64,000 nt of DNA from Ferrimicrobium acidiphilum DSM 19497 (GCF_000949255.1 NZ_JXUW01000003.1:111874-175873), one strand, 5' to 3'; shown: positions 53,549-62,629, counted from the first letter of the stretch. Notes: generated by a model not told the origin, from the sequence alone. Made by a program: numbers and translations.

Positions 53549-54679
53549 GTGGAGGTCTATCTCGATCACGCTGCGACTTCTCCGATGTCCGAGGAGGCTT
53601 TGGCGACCTATGTCGAAGCGGTCCGAGCTGCGCCCGCAAATCCTGCATCAGGACATGCTGCTGGGGCTATAGCCAAGCATCAGCTTGAGTTGGCACGTAG
53701 CAAAGCTGCCCAGCTCTTTGGGATGAGTGAGGATGAGGTGCTCTTTACCTCTGGTGCAACCGAGTCGATGAACTGGGCAATAAGCGCAGTAGCTGCTCGA
53801 CCTGGGGTTGTGTTTGCGACTCCGATCGAACACAGCTGTGCGATGGAGCCACTCAAGCGGCTGGGTGATCGTGTAGTCTGGCTGCCAATGACCCCGTCCG
53901 GAAAGGTTGATTTCTCGGCCGCAATAACTTCGTTGAAGGCGTGTTCACGCAACATCAATGCCTTGATTGTGATGGGGGCGAACAACGAGACAGGAGTCAT
54001 CCAGCCGGTACGCGAGCTCGCCTCGTTGGTGAAGCGCCTCAATCCCTTGGCCCTGGTGGTGTCGGATCTGGTTGCAATGGCCTCCTGGGGCGGAGTTGCC
54101 GATGCGATGGAATGGGTTGATTTCGGGGTACTTAGTCCCCATAAGGTGGGTGGTCCGGTCGGTGTTGGTGTGGTTCTTCGGCGACGGGGAGCCGAGATTA
54201 CCCCTTTCGTGATTGGAGGTGCGCAGGAGTACGATATGCGTGCCGGAACGGTATCTGTGCCCTTAGTAGTCGCCGGCGTCGAGGCGCTCTCGGCCGCTGT
54301 CCAACATAGTGAAGATCACAGACTGATCTGTAGATCACTTCAAGATCGCCTTGAGCGAGGACTCGCCGATCTGGATGGGAATGTTGTAGTCGTTGGCACT
54401 GAGGAGTCACGAGTTGGCATCACCAGTGCGGTGTTTACTGGCTTACGCGCTGAGGATATTCTGTTCTTGCTCGATGAACAGGGTGTTCGCGCCTCAGCTG
54501 GGGCAGCATGCGCCTCGGGGGCGATGCAGCCCTCCCATGTCCTGCTTGCCCTTGGTTATCCGCGAGAGGATGCGCTTGCCCAGGTGCGTTTCTCCTATGC
54601 CTCCTCATTGAGCGAGTCTGAGATCGATTATGCCATCGACGCCGTAGACAAGGTGGTTACGAAGTTGCGACCGAGATGA
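53549..54679 (+). CDS. Cysteine-desulfurase-like (NifS/IscS) PLP enzyme
   Basis: 376 residues from GTG 53549 (MEVYLDHAATSPMSEEALAT). PLP lysine Lys199 with His198 in LSPHKVGGPVGVG, catalytic Cys321 in SAGAACASGAMQPSHV. It makes the persulfide used for Fe-S clusters or thiolation. Odd point: the usual DxxQ PLP-contact motif reads SDLVAM here, the glutamine being replaced by alanine. Position directly after kynU and before a membrane protein, without iscU or mnmA nearby, leaves the role open. The glutamine change suggests altered activity. Confidence 0.85.
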   Translation: MEVYLDHAATSPMSEEALATYVEAVRAAPANPASGHAAGAIAKHQLELARSKAAQLFGMSEDEVLFTSGATESMNWAISAVAARPGVVFATPIEHSCAMEPLKRLGDRVVWLPMTPSGKVDFSAAITSLKACSRNINALIVMGANNETGVIQPVRELASLVKRLNPLALVVSDLVAMASWGGVADAMEWVDFGVLSPHKVGGPVGVGVVLRRRGAEITPFVIGGAQEYDMRAGTVSVPLVVAGVEALSAAVQHSEDHRLICRSLQDRLERGLADLDGNVVVVGTEESRVGITSAVFTGLRAEDILFLLDEQGVRASAGAACASGAMQPSHVLLALGYPREDALAQVRFSYASSLSESEIDYAIDAVDKVVTKLRPR

Positions 54680-54727
54680 CGCCAAAGGAGCCAAGACGAT
54701 GGGCTCCCGAACGATGAGGACCTGACG

Positions 54728-55192
54728 ATGAAGGTAGGTATAAATAATCCGATCTATGTTCTTCTTCTCATCATGCATGTAGGAGCAGGGCTGATTGGTT
54801 ATGGTGCCAACGCTATGGCTGGATGGACAGCCCGCGATGTTGCAAGCCAAGGACCCACTGATTCAGTGCGGCGTTTCTTTGATGGCAAGGTCTCGTTGGC
54901 CCAGTGGTGTGTTGTGTTGGTTCCCGTTTTTGGCATTAGCTTGCTGCTGATACGCGATGCTTCTGATATCTCTAAGCTCTGGTTCTGGGCGGCGGTGACG
55001 ATCTGGGTTATCACACTCGGGCTTCTGACCGGCAAAGGCTGGCCAGCTCAGCGCAGGTTGGGCAGTCTGTTGGATGCGGTTGAACGTAGTGACATTGAGA
55101 TCCGTGGGAGCGGCGTTGCCGTTTTGCGAACTCAACAAATCGTGGTGACACTGTACCTGATAGCATTTTTCCTCATGCTCTTCAAGCCATAA
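54728..55192 (+). CDS. Integral membrane protein, DUF2269-like
   Basis: 154 residues, four membrane helices (about 8-28, 60-75, 83-100 and 135-152), starting NNPIYVLLLIMHVGAGLIGY. The layout recalls predicted membrane proteins of the DUF2269 kind. Function unknown. ATG 54728 lies 48 bp after the desulfurase gene and may be in the same operon. Confidence 0.7.
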   Translation: MKVGINNPIYVLLLIMHVGAGLIGYGANAMAGWTARDVASQGPTDSVRRFFDGKVSLAQWCVVLVPVFGISLLLIRDASDISKLWFWAAVTIWVITLGLLTGKGWPAQRRLGSLLDAVERSDIEIRGSGVAVLRTQQIVVTLYLIAFFLMLFKP

Positions 55193-55436
55193 TTGGGGGA
55201 TTTCAAGGCTGAGGCAGATGCCGAGGTCGGACCCCCGACTGTTCTATACACTGTTAGCGGAACGCAGTCGACCATGATTGTTAGCTGGTGTTACTGGAGC
55301 ACGATCAATTACGGACCCCATGATGGTGGCCAAATGTATTCGTGACACACCAAAACAACCAAGAAGGTATTTAGCCTGCAAGGTAGTCTGGATAGCTTTG
55401 GGCGTGGACGTGGTAAAGCGAACTACAGGAGCTCGA

Positions 55437-55520
55437 TCAGCCCCGGCCGCAGTTTGGCTTCTTGCCGTGGTTCGCCTTCTTTTTGGCCCGAAGTTTTCGC
55501 TTGACTGTTCGCTTTGACAT
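55437..55520 (-). CDS. Ribosomal microprotein bL37-like, 27 aa
   Basis: A 27-residue frame, MSKRTVKRKLRAKKK followed by ANHGKKPNCGRG, is strongly basic and matches the actinobacterial large-subunit protein bL37, whose characteristic end is ANHGK(R/K)PN. bL37 was found in mycobacterial 50S structures. It is read antisense to the noncoding stretch upstream of ychF, starts at 55520 and stops at 55437. The ribosome binding site is weak. Too short for standard gene callers, so usually missed. Confidence 0.75.
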   Translation of the reverse strand: MSKRTVKRKLRAKKKANHGKKPNCGRG

Positions 55521-55588
55521 AGGTGCAACAGGTTAGTCGGTGAAGGGCACCCTTCGAACCAGCGTTTCGCCGCGGTAGGCTCTCTGGT

Positions 55589-56665
55589 ATGGAAAGACTC
55601 GGCCTGGTTGGGCTCGCAAATGCTGGCAAATCGACTCTCTATAATGCATTAACAGGATCAGAGACGTTGGTTGCACCGCACCCTTTCTCGACAACCGAGA
55701 GTGTGGTGGGGGAGGCGGTCGTGCCGGACGAACGCCTGCGCAAGCTTGCGGTGCTCCATGAGTCGAAGAAACTGGTTTACGCCCATATTCAGGTCGCCGA
55801 TATTGCTGGTCTTGTCTCTGGGAGTTCGACGGGTGCTGGATTGGGGAACCGCTTTCTTGGGCAGATTCGTGAGGTTGATGGCATCGTCTATGTGTTGCGC
55901 GCCTTTACTGACGATCAGGTGCCAGGGGAGAGTGATCCGCTTTCGAGTCTGGAGACGCTCGAACTTGAGCTGACTCTCGCCGATCTTGGAAGTATCGAAG
56001 GCACTCTGGACAGACGGAAACGCGCAGCCAGGGCTGACAAGTCTTTGGGCGGTGAGATCGAGGCGCTTGAAGCTGCGCGTGCTGTGCTTGAAGACGGTAC
56101 ACCGATCTATCGAGCGAACCTTGGTGCCGATGTGCTCGCTACTCTCCACAACTCGTTTCTTCTCACCAACAAGCGGGTACTGGCGGTCATCAATACTGAC
56201 GAGGACAACCCTCAAGGGGATCCAACTCTAGAGGCAAAGGTGTCGGCCCAATTAGGGGGCGATCCGGTGGTATTATCGGCGAGCCTGAAGCTCGAGTCTG
56301 AGCTTGTCCGTCTCAACCAGGAGGAACGCGAGGAGATGTTTGAGGCCCTCGGTATTGAGCGACCTGCACTAGAACGTATCGCAGAAGCAGCCTTTCGTGC
56401 GCTAGATCGCCGGACCTTCTTTACAACCGGTGACAAGGAGTCCCATGCGTGGACCTTCCGTTCAGGCTCGAATGCTGTCGTTTGTGCTGGAGTCATTCAT
56501 TCGGATCTCGCACGAGGCTTCATTCGTGCCGAGGTGATCTTCTGGGAGGATCTTCTGGAGATAGGTTCATGGTCTAAAGCAAAGGCTGCCGGGAAACTAA
56601 GACTCGAGGGGAAAGATTATCTGGTCGCCGACGGCGACGTACTCGAGATTCGCTTCAACGTCTAA
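55589..56665 (+). CDS. ychF: YchF/Ola1-type redox-regulated ATPase
   Basis: 358 residues of the Obg-related P-loop family that prefers ATP. G1 loop LVGLANAGKSTLYNALTG (residues 6-23), the switch region ADIAGLVSGSSTGAGLGNRF, and NTDED in place of the guanine-specific NKxD, as expected for YchF. The C-terminal TGS domain (about 270-358) contains TTGDKESHAWTFRSGSNAV and FIRAEVIFWEDL. Ribosome-associated regulatory ATPase. Divergent from the bL37 gene. Confidence 0.93.
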   Translation: MERLGLVGLANAGKSTLYNALTGSETLVAPHPFSTTESVVGEAVVPDERLRKLAVLHESKKLVYAHIQVADIAGLVSGSSTGAGLGNRFLGQIREVDGIVYVLRAFTDDQVPGESDPLSSLETLELELTLADLGSIEGTLDRRKRAARADKSLGGEIEALEAARAVLEDGTPIYRANLGADVLATLHNSFLLTNKRVLAVINTDEDNPQGDPTLEAKVSAQLGGDPVVLSASLKLESELVRLNQEEREEMFEALGIERPALERIAEAAFRALDRRTFFTTGDKESHAWTFRSGSNAVVCAGVIHSDLARGFIRAEVIFWEDLLEIGSWSKAKAAGKLRLEGKDYLVADGDVLEIRFNV

Positions 56666-56670
56666 CTACG

Positions 56671-56988
56671 ATGGCATGGTTGCTTGATTCTCGTGGTCAG
56701 GTGCTCGCGTCGCTCATGCTAGCACGGTCGATTGGCTGGTCAATGAGGGCTGTATTCGACATGGCGATCGATGTCGGTTCAGGGATTGTCCTGTGGCCAG
56801 GAGTGGGGCGGGCGACGAAAGGTGTGGCGATTTTTCTCGATAGTGACCTGGTGGTCCGCCGTGTTAGAGAACTGCGAGCACTTCATCCATGGCTGATGTT
56901 CTCGTCTCAAAGGGTGATAGTGTTGCCTCGGCATATAGTTGCCGTCGAGAGTCCAGCGGTGGGAGATCGACTCGTGATTCGGTTATGA
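56671..56988 (+). CDS. DUF192-like protein
   Basis: 105 residues. VLASLMLARSIGWSMRAVF, then GSGIVLWPGVGRATKGVAIF, then LDSDLVVRRVREL and VGDRLVI follow the DUF192 layout (start strand, PC..vHt-like middle, FLD..g.v, terminal GDrl), although the family's Cys/His positions are substituted (PGVGRATKGV). Function unknown. It lies 5 bp after ychF and overlaps rsmI by 4 bp (ATGA), so an operon is likely. Confidence 0.6.
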   Translation: MAWLLDSRGQVLASLMLARSIGWSMRAVFDMAIDVGSGIVLWPGVGRATKGVAIFLDSDLVVRRVRELRALHPWLMFSSQRVIVLPRHIVAVESPAVGDRLVIRL

Positions 56989-57815
56989 CCAACACCCTAT
57001 TTGTGGTCGGCACTCCGATCGGTAACCTCGGTGATCTAGCTCCACGTGCAAAGGAATGCCTGGGTGCTGTCGACATGATTGTCGCCGAGGACACTCGGGT
57101 GATTGGACGTCTCTGTCATCTGGTCGGTATTACTCCTCGAGCGTTACGTGGTTACCAGGGCAGGCACCGTATCACCGAACCCGAGTTGCTATCTGCACTC
57201 GAGATCGGTGATGTTGCGCTTGTCTCTGATGCAGGCATGCCTGGTGTCTCTGATCCAGGGGCGGTCTTCATTGCTCTTGCTCTCGAACACGGGATGCAGG
57301 TTCGCGTGATTCCGGGGCCGTCTGTGCTGGCAGCTGCCATGGCACTATGGCCTAAGGTTATCTCTACCGCATGCTTCTTTGGATTCCTTCCTCGGCGTGG
57401 AGCAGAGAGGTCTCAGATGGTAGCGCAGGTGATGAGCTCGCCCTCGGTAGGGGTGATTTTGGAATCACCCAAACGTCTATATGAGACCTGCGCTGAGTTG
57501 GCAACAATCGATGGTTCGCGCCAGGTTCTCCTCCTCGGAGAGCTGACCAAACTCCATGAGTCGATGCATTGGCTAACTCTGTCCGCTGCTGTCACATGGT
57601 TGCGCGGGACTGAACCAAGAGGGGAGTGGGCGATCGTGATCGACGGGGCCCGAGCTGTGGTGCCGACAGAGGCAGAGAGTGATCGACTCCTGCTGGCGTT
57701 AGCTCGCTCTACGCTTGGAACTAAGGAGGCGGCAGCGATTTATGCCGAGGTGGTGGAGGTGTCTGCCCGAGATGCCTATCAACAGATGCTCTCGAGTCGA
57801 TCTGAGCGGACATAG
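56985..57815 (+). CDS. rsmI: 16S rRNA (cytidine1402-2'-O)-methyltransferase RsmI
   Basis: 276 residues from ATG 56985. Tetrapyrrole-methylase fold with LFVVGTPIGNLGDLAPRAKE at the start, MIVAEDTRVIGRL, SDAGMPGVSDPGA, VIPGPSVLAAAMA and GFLPRRGAER, the diagnostic RsmI pieces. It methylates the ribose of C1402 in the decoding centre. The longer frame upstream lies inside the DUF192 gene and is rejected. Followed by metG after 48 bp. Confidence 0.94.
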   Translation: MTNTLFVVGTPIGNLGDLAPRAKECLGAVDMIVAEDTRVIGRLCHLVGITPRALRGYQGRHRITEPELLSALEIGDVALVSDAGMPGVSDPGAVFIALALEHGMQVRVIPGPSVLAAAMALWPKVISTACFFGFLPRRGAERSQMVAQVMSSPSVGVILESPKRLYETCAELATIDGSRQVLLLGELTKLHESMHWLTLSAAVTWLRGTEPRGEWAIVIDGARAVVPTEAESDRLLLALARSTLGTKEAAAIYAEVVEVSARDAYQQMLSSRSERT

Positions 57816-57863
57816 CCGGGGTAAACTAGCCTTCAGCAGCAACGATGGATTGGAACTACCGCA

Positions 57864-59360
57864 ATGAGTCGCTTCTACATGACGACACCAATTTTCTATG
57901 TGAATGGAGATCCGCACCTCGGAACAGCCTACGCCGCGATCAACGCCGACGCTTTTGCGCGATGGCATCGACTTCTCGGCGATGAGGTACTCTTCCTAAC
58001 TGGAACCGATGAACATGGCTTAAAGATACAACAATCGGCTGATGAGCACGGAGTCTCTCCGCAGGCCTGGGTCGATCATACGGCTTCGCGCTTTTTAGGA
58101 GCGTGGAGGGAACTCGATATCTCCTTTGACGATTTCATCCGGACGACGCAGGAACGCCACCATCGCACGGTTCAGCAGTTCCTGACCGCGATATATGAGA
58201 ATGGGTTCATTGAAAAGGGATTCTACGTAGGACTATACTGCGTTGCTTGTGAGGCTTATTACGAAGAAAGTGAGCTTCTAGAGGGCAGTAGATGCCCAGT
58301 CCACGAGCGGCCAGTGACTGAGATGAGCGAAGAGAATTATTTTTTCAAGCTCTCTGCTTTCACTGATCGATTGATTGAACTGTACGAGTCGGGTGCGATT
58401 CGAGTTACTCCTGAGTTTCGGGCAAATGAGGTGCTTGGATTCCTTCGTCAAGGACTAAAAGATATCTCTATTACTCGAACCTCAATAACTTGGGGAGTTA
58501 AGGTTCCTTGGGATGATAATCACGTGTTTTATGTCTGGTATGATGCGTTGATCAATTACCTTACTGCTATCGAGTATGGCGAGGATACTGGACGTTTTGC
58601 ACAATGGTGGCCTGCGGTACACCACCTGCTGGGTAAGGATATAATTCGCTTTCATGCCGTTTGGTGGCCAGCCATGTGCCTCGCCGCCGGTATAGATCCG
58701 CCCTCACAGTTGCTAGTTACTGGTTGGCTGCTAGTGGATGGTGCTAAGATGTCAAAGTCAAGCTCCAATCAGATTGATCCGCTTTCAGTGGTCCGTGAAA
58801 TGTCTTCAGACACGCTGCGGTATTATTTGCTATCTTCCACAAGTTTTGGTGCAGATGGTGACGTATCCCTCGAGCGTTTGCGCGCGAGCTATAACGCTGA
58901 TCTGGCAAACGACTTGGGTAATCTAGTGTCGAGAACGGTAGCTCTGATTGTTCAGAAGTTCGGAGGCAAGGCTCCATTGGTTCCATCATTAGATGAAAGA
59001 AATGTAACTTTGATGGAGTTCGTTTCTAATGGAATCACGGCATGGAATGAGTTCCATCCGAATGTCGCTATAGGGGCGGCTATGGAGATGGTGCGTTCTT
59101 CGAACTCGCTGCTCGAACACTATGAACCCTGGAGGCGTCCTGTGGATGATCCTGAGAGCGCTTGGTGCCTTGGCACGATCAGAGAGGCGCTGCGACTCGC
59201 AGCGCTGTTGTTGAGCCCTGCTATCCCGCAAGCAGCGCATGGAGTTATCGAGCGCTTGGGTTTGTCCGATCTGGGTCCGCTTGAGTGGCGTCCAGGAGGC
59301 GAAATTAGCGAGCTCAGCCGTGCTGAACCGTTGTTTCCTCGTCTGCAGAAGGAAAAGTAG
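57864..59360 (+). CDS. metG: Methionyl-tRNA synthetase
   Basis: 498 residues. Class I HIGH box PHLGTAYAAINAD (HLGT at 18-21), FLTGTDEHGLKIQ, a zinc knuckle beginning YCVACEAYY, WYDALINYLTAI, and KMSKS at 295-299. The C-terminal anticodon domain ends without the EMAP-like extension, the short form. The stop shares its last base with the upstream TTG/GTG of tatD. Confidence 0.96.
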   Translation: MSRFYMTTPIFYVNGDPHLGTAYAAINADAFARWHRLLGDEVLFLTGTDEHGLKIQQSADEHGVSPQAWVDHTASRFLGAWRELDISFDDFIRTTQERHHRTVQQFLTAIYENGFIEKGFYVGLYCVACEAYYEESELLEGSRCPVHERPVTEMSEENYFFKLSAFTDRLIELYESGAIRVTPEFRANEVLGFLRQGLKDISITRTSITWGVKVPWDDNHVFYVWYDALINYLTAIEYGEDTGRFAQWWPAVHHLLGKDIIRFHAVWWPAMCLAAGIDPPSQLLVTGWLLVDGAKMSKSSSNQIDPLSVVREMSSDTLRYYLLSSTSFGADGDVSLERLRASYNADLANDLGNLVSRTVALIVQKFGGKAPLVPSLDERNVTLMEFVSNGITAWNEFHPNVAIGAAMEMVRSSNSLLEHYEPWRRPVDDPESAWCLGTIREALRLAALLLSPAIPQAAHGVIERLGLSDLGPLEWRPGGEISELSRAEPLFPRLQKEK

Positions 59361-59362
59361 TG

Positions 59363-60139
59363 ATGTGGATTGATTCACATGCTCATCCAACCAGTGACGG
59401 AATCGACTCAGAGCTTGAATCCATGCAAGCCCAAGGTGTTGGTGGTTTTATAGCCGTCGGGACTTCGGTAGCATCATCCCGGGCCATGGTTGAACTTGTT
59501 GCTGATTTGCGCCAACGTCATCCTCAACTTGTGGTTGGCGCTTCGGTGGGGATTCATCCTCATGATGCGGATTCTGCCACCGAGGATGATCTTGGCATAC
59601 TTGCCTCGCTCGTCGAGGCCAACCCGGAGGACGTCGCTGGCATCGGAGAATGCGGTCTCGATCTGTTCTATGAATATTCAAACCCACGGAGCCAGGAGGC
59701 TGCGTTTCGTTCGCAGATCGCTTTAGCAAAACGCTACGATCGAACGCTTGTGATCCACACGCGCGACGCCTGGGAGGATACGTTTCGGATCTTTGACGAT
59801 GAGGGAGTTCCGAATCGTCTAATTATGCACTGTTTTGTTGGTGGACCTGAGGAGGCGAGACGTTCGCTCGATTACGGCGCCTATCTCTCCTTTTCGGGTA
59901 TTGCAACCTTCAAGAACGCTGAAGATGTTCGTCAGTCGTTTTTGATGGCTCCAGATGATCGCATTTTGGTGGAGACGGACGCACCTTATCTGGCGCCTGT
60001 ACCGCTTCGAGGTCGACCCAATGTCATTGGAAACGTAGCGATCACTGCCTCGTTCCTGGCCCAGCTTCGAGGAGTCGAAGAGCGTGATTTTGCTACGATG
60101 ACGTGGCAGAATACAATAGATGCATTTAAATTATCATAG
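59363..60139 (+). CDS. tatD: TatD-family metal-dependent nuclease
   Basis: 258 residues from ATG 59363. TIM-barrel metallo-hydrolase with SHAHPTSDG (first His pair), GIHPHDADS, IGECGLDLFYE, TLVIHTRDAWE, IMHCFVGGPEEA and VETDAPYLAP, the complete TatD signature. 3'-5' exonuclease-like activity in DNA repair is known for the family. Coupled to metG, as in many bacteria. Confidence 0.92.
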   Translation: MWIDSHAHPTSDGIDSELESMQAQGVGGFIAVGTSVASSRAMVELVADLRQRHPQLVVGASVGIHPHDADSATEDDLGILASLVEANPEDVAGIGECGLDLFYEYSNPRSQEAAFRSQIALAKRYDRTLVIHTRDAWEDTFRIFDDEGVPNRLIMHCFVGGPEEARRSLDYGAYLSFSGIATFKNAEDVRQSFLMAPDDRILVETDAPYLAPVPLRGRPNVIGNVAITASFLAQLRGVEERDFATMTWQNTIDAFKLS

Positions 60140-60299
60140 AGAAACTTATAAAATCTGCCGAGAAGTGACGGGCGAGTAGCTTAGCCAGGCTAGGTTGACC
60201 AAGGCCTTTGTGCCACTTGCAGATTCGCTTTGCCGAATTTGCCGTTCTATTGTCGAGTGGAAGGACTTCGCTCTGATACTTCGCAAGAGGTTGGTATGC

Positions 60300-60905
60300 A
60301 TGGGTAGGGCGGTGCCAATAGCGATTGGCGTCGCTTCTGTTCTTGCCTCCAGTTGGGCGGCCACGACGCAGCTAGGGAGTATATCTCTAGCCAACTACAG
60401 TGCCGCTGGGCTTCCGCAATCCGTTAGCAACACCGGAGTGCTCCCAGTTACTTATTCATCGACATCTCAGGTCACGCTCTTGAGTGAAAATGGCTTGGCA
60501 GTGCTACAGAATCTAGGACCGATGGCTCACGCCACCGAGGGCGTAACCCAGTTGGTCGCGCCACCTACTCCATCGCCTGGTCCACTGCCGATCCCATTAG
60601 CGCCACCAAAGCCACCACCACCACCACCACCTCCTCCTCCTCCTCCTCCACCACCACCGGAGTATTCACAGTCGGGGGTTGTGTCGTGGTATGGTTCGCC
60701 AGCGGGCACCTGCGCCTCCCCGAGCCTTCCATTTGGAACGGTGGTGACGGTAACCAATGCTTACAGTGGGGCATCGACCAATTGTGTCGTCAATGATCGC
60801 GGCCCATACGTTGGTGGTCGAATCCTCGATCTGTCGCCGGCTTCGTTCGCAAACATCGCTCCTCTAGGCCAGGGGCTGACGCAAGCGGTACTACACTGGC
60901 AATAA
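60300..60905 (+). CDS. RlpA-like exported protein with polyproline linker
   Basis: 201 residues from ATG 60300, giving a signal-like N-terminus (MGRAVPIAIGVASVLASSWA); the frame extends 35 codons further up. A linker of about 16 prolines (encoded by CCA/CCT runs, about 60610-60658) leads to a double-psi beta-barrel domain, GVVSWYGSPAGTCASPSLPF and NDRGPYVGGRILDLS with the conserved D-R-GP and D-LS. RlpA proteins are lytic transglycosylases or murein-binding. Located between tatD and rsmA, where actinobacteria often carry rpf/RlpA resuscitation genes. Confidence 0.8.
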   Translation: MGRAVPIAIGVASVLASSWAATTQLGSISLANYSAAGLPQSVSNTGVLPVTYSSTSQVTLLSENGLAVLQNLGPMAHATEGVTQLVAPPTPSPGPLPIPLAPPKPPPPPPPPPPPPPPPPEYSQSGVVSWYGSPAGTCASPSLPFGTVVTVTNAYSGASTNCVVNDRGPYVGGRILDLSPASFANIAPLGQGLTQAVLHWQ

Positions 60906-61763
60906 TTGGCGACTGGTGTCTCGAAATCTGAATTACAGCGCAGATTGTTCTCAAAAGGCTTCGAGCCGTCGCGTGCGCTCGGTCAAAACTTCCTTGTTGA
61001 TGCGAATATTGCGCGCAAGATAGCGAGTGAGGCGGCCGCTGGGCAGCTTCCTAGGGCGATCGAGATCGGACCGGGAGCAGGGTCTCTCACTATTTTTCTA
61101 GCCGAGTTTTTCGAGCAGGTACTAGCAATTGAGGCTGATCGTGCGCTCGTTGCTGAGTTGCAATCGTTGTTGATGGATCGGCAGATTGTAAATGTCGACG
61201 TCGTCAACGGCGATGCGCTACAGTTTGATTTCGTTCACGCTGACCTTGCTCTTTTGCCCACAGTTCTTGTCGGAAACTTGCCCTACAACATAGCTTCGCA
61301 AATCATTCTTCGAGTACTCGAACACGCTTGGTATGTCGAATCTATGGTAGTCATGGTTCAGGCGGAGATGGCAGACCGACTGTTGGCCCCGGCGGGTAGT
61401 CGGAACTCCTCGGCGTTCGGGGTTCATGTAGCGTTGATGGCTAGAACTCGGTCAGTGTTGACTGTTCCTTCTTCGGTCTTTATCCCGTCGCCGAAAGTGG
61501 CCTCTAAGGTGATACGTTTGGATCGTATAAGAGACCCCATCTCTGTCGTCGATCCTTGCCTGTACGCCACCCTGATTTGGGTGATTAAGACTACGTTCGG
61601 ACATCGTCGTCAGATGTTGCGCCGGGTGCTAAGTTCTGAACAGAGTTCTGTGGTGGCGTCGCTTGGCATCGAGGTGACAAGACGACCCGAATCGCTGCTC
61701 ATGGAGGAGTGGATCGCCATCGCCCAGGGCCTTGAGGAGGCTGGTATTGGTGCACCACGTTGA
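60906..61763 (+). CDS. rsmA: 16S rRNA dimethyladenosine transferase RsmA (KsgA)
   Basis: 285 residues. Starts at TTG 60906, one base after the RlpA stop, with no better candidate before RALGQNFLVDANIARKI. SAM motif EIGPGAGSLTIFLAE, adenine loop GDALQFDF and catalytic NLPYNIASQI are all present. It dimethylates A1518/A1519 near the 3' end of 16S rRNA. The 3' end overlaps ispE. Confidence 0.94.
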   Translation: MATGVSKSELQRRLFSKGFEPSRALGQNFLVDANIARKIASEAAAGQLPRAIEIGPGAGSLTIFLAEFFEQVLAIEADRALVAELQSLLMDRQIVNVDVVNGDALQFDFVHADLALLPTVLVGNLPYNIASQIILRVLEHAWYVESMVVMVQAEMADRLLAPAGSRNSSAFGVHVALMARTRSVLTVPSSVFIPSPKVASKVIRLDRIRDPISVVDPCLYATLIWVIKTTFGHRRQMLRRVLSSEQSSVVASLGIEVTRRPESLLMEEWIAIAQGLEEAGIGAPR

Positions 61764-62568
61764 GGCCCCAGCCAAACTGACGATCCGCTTCGAGGTGCGT
61801 TCGCGGCGTAGCGACGGTTATCACCTCATCGAGGCCGAGATGGTTGCCTTATCCTTTGCAGATCTCCTCAAGGTTGATACCGCTGTCTCTGTTGGTGGCG
61901 TGACGATGGTAGCAGATCCTCTTCTCGGCGACGCTGACCGTTATCGTGTTGTTGTCGACGCCTCCAACTCGGTGGTCAGAGCTCTCGATTTTCTAGGTGC
62001 GACTGCTCAAGTGGAGGTCAAGAAGCGGATTCCACAGAGCGCCGGTTTAGGAGGTGGATCGAGTGATGCTGCTGCGGTGCTGCGCGCGCTTGGCTACCAG
62101 GGCGATCCATCGGCTACCGCCATCTTGGGAGCGGATGTGCCTCCATCGTTGGTTGGTGGACATGTGCACGTCAGCGGAATTGGTGATGAGGTTGAGCTCC
62201 TTCCTGACCTACGACGCGATTACGTCCTCTTCCTGCCCGAGTTCTCGATCTCTACCATAGCCGTCTATCGTGCCTTTGATCGGGTGGGGAGCGATGGGGG
62301 AGGTAATGATCTTTTCCTTGCGGCATGTGAGGTTGAACCTAAGTTGCGATTGCTCGCCGACGAGTTGGAGGCGCGGTTCCATAAGCCGATAATGCTAGCT
62401 GGTTCTGGTTCTACTCTTTTTGCCGAGGCTACCCTTGCCGAACTTGGTCTGGTATCACAAAGGACTAGTCCAGAACTAGAACTGGCGATGTTGAGTACAT
62501 TGGTTGGGTCAGTAGTCGTTGTCGGGTGTCACACGCTAGCGAGGCCAGAGTTGAACGAACACGGATAG
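61750..62568 (+). CDS. ispE: 4-diphosphocytidyl-2-C-methyl-D-erythritol kinase
   Basis: 272 residues from GTG 61750 (TTG 61747 equally possible; GAGGAGG lies 7-10 nt upstream). GHMP-kinase fold: EAPAKLTIRFEVRSRRSDGY at the start and the ATP loop PQSAGLGGGSSDAAAVLRAL, with MLAGSGSTLFAE near the end. Phosphorylates CDP-ME in the DXP pathway that also uses the Dxs at 30311. The rsmA-ispE order is standard in actinobacteria. Confidence 0.94.
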   Translation: MHHVEAPAKLTIRFEVRSRRSDGYHLIEAEMVALSFADLLKVDTAVSVGGVTMVADPLLGDADRYRVVVDASNSVVRALDFLGATAQVEVKKRIPQSAGLGGGSSDAAAVLRALGYQGDPSATAILGADVPPSLVGGHVHVSGIGDEVELLPDLRRDYVLFLPEFSISTIAVYRAFDRVGSDGGGNDLFLAACEVEPKLRLLADELEARFHKPIMLAGSGSTLFAEATLAELGLVSQRTSPELELAMLSTLVGSVVVVGCHTLARPELNEHG

Positions 62569-62573
62569 TTATG

Positions 62574-62615
62574 AAAAAAGATCACCCCCAGGCGATAAGC
62601 CTGGGGGTGATGATC
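62574..62615 (-). terminator. Strong intrinsic terminator of the bS22 gene
   Basis: A perfect 12-bp stem TCACCCCCAGGC-gataa-GCCTGGGGGTGA (62582-62610) lies between the ends of ispE and the bS22 gene. On the minus strand it is followed by TCTTTTTTC (the A-run 62574-62579 on the plus strand), making it an intrinsic terminator for bS22. The plus strand lacks a T-run, but the hairpin may also stop ispE transcription. Confidence 0.85.
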
Positions 62616-62629
62616 AAACCGTGAATCAG

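Noticed and set aside
60140..60299. c-di-AMP (ydaO-type) riboswitch before the RlpA-like gene
   Set aside because: RlpA genes in actinobacteria often have one, but I could not find the conserved core pieces in the 160-bp leader.
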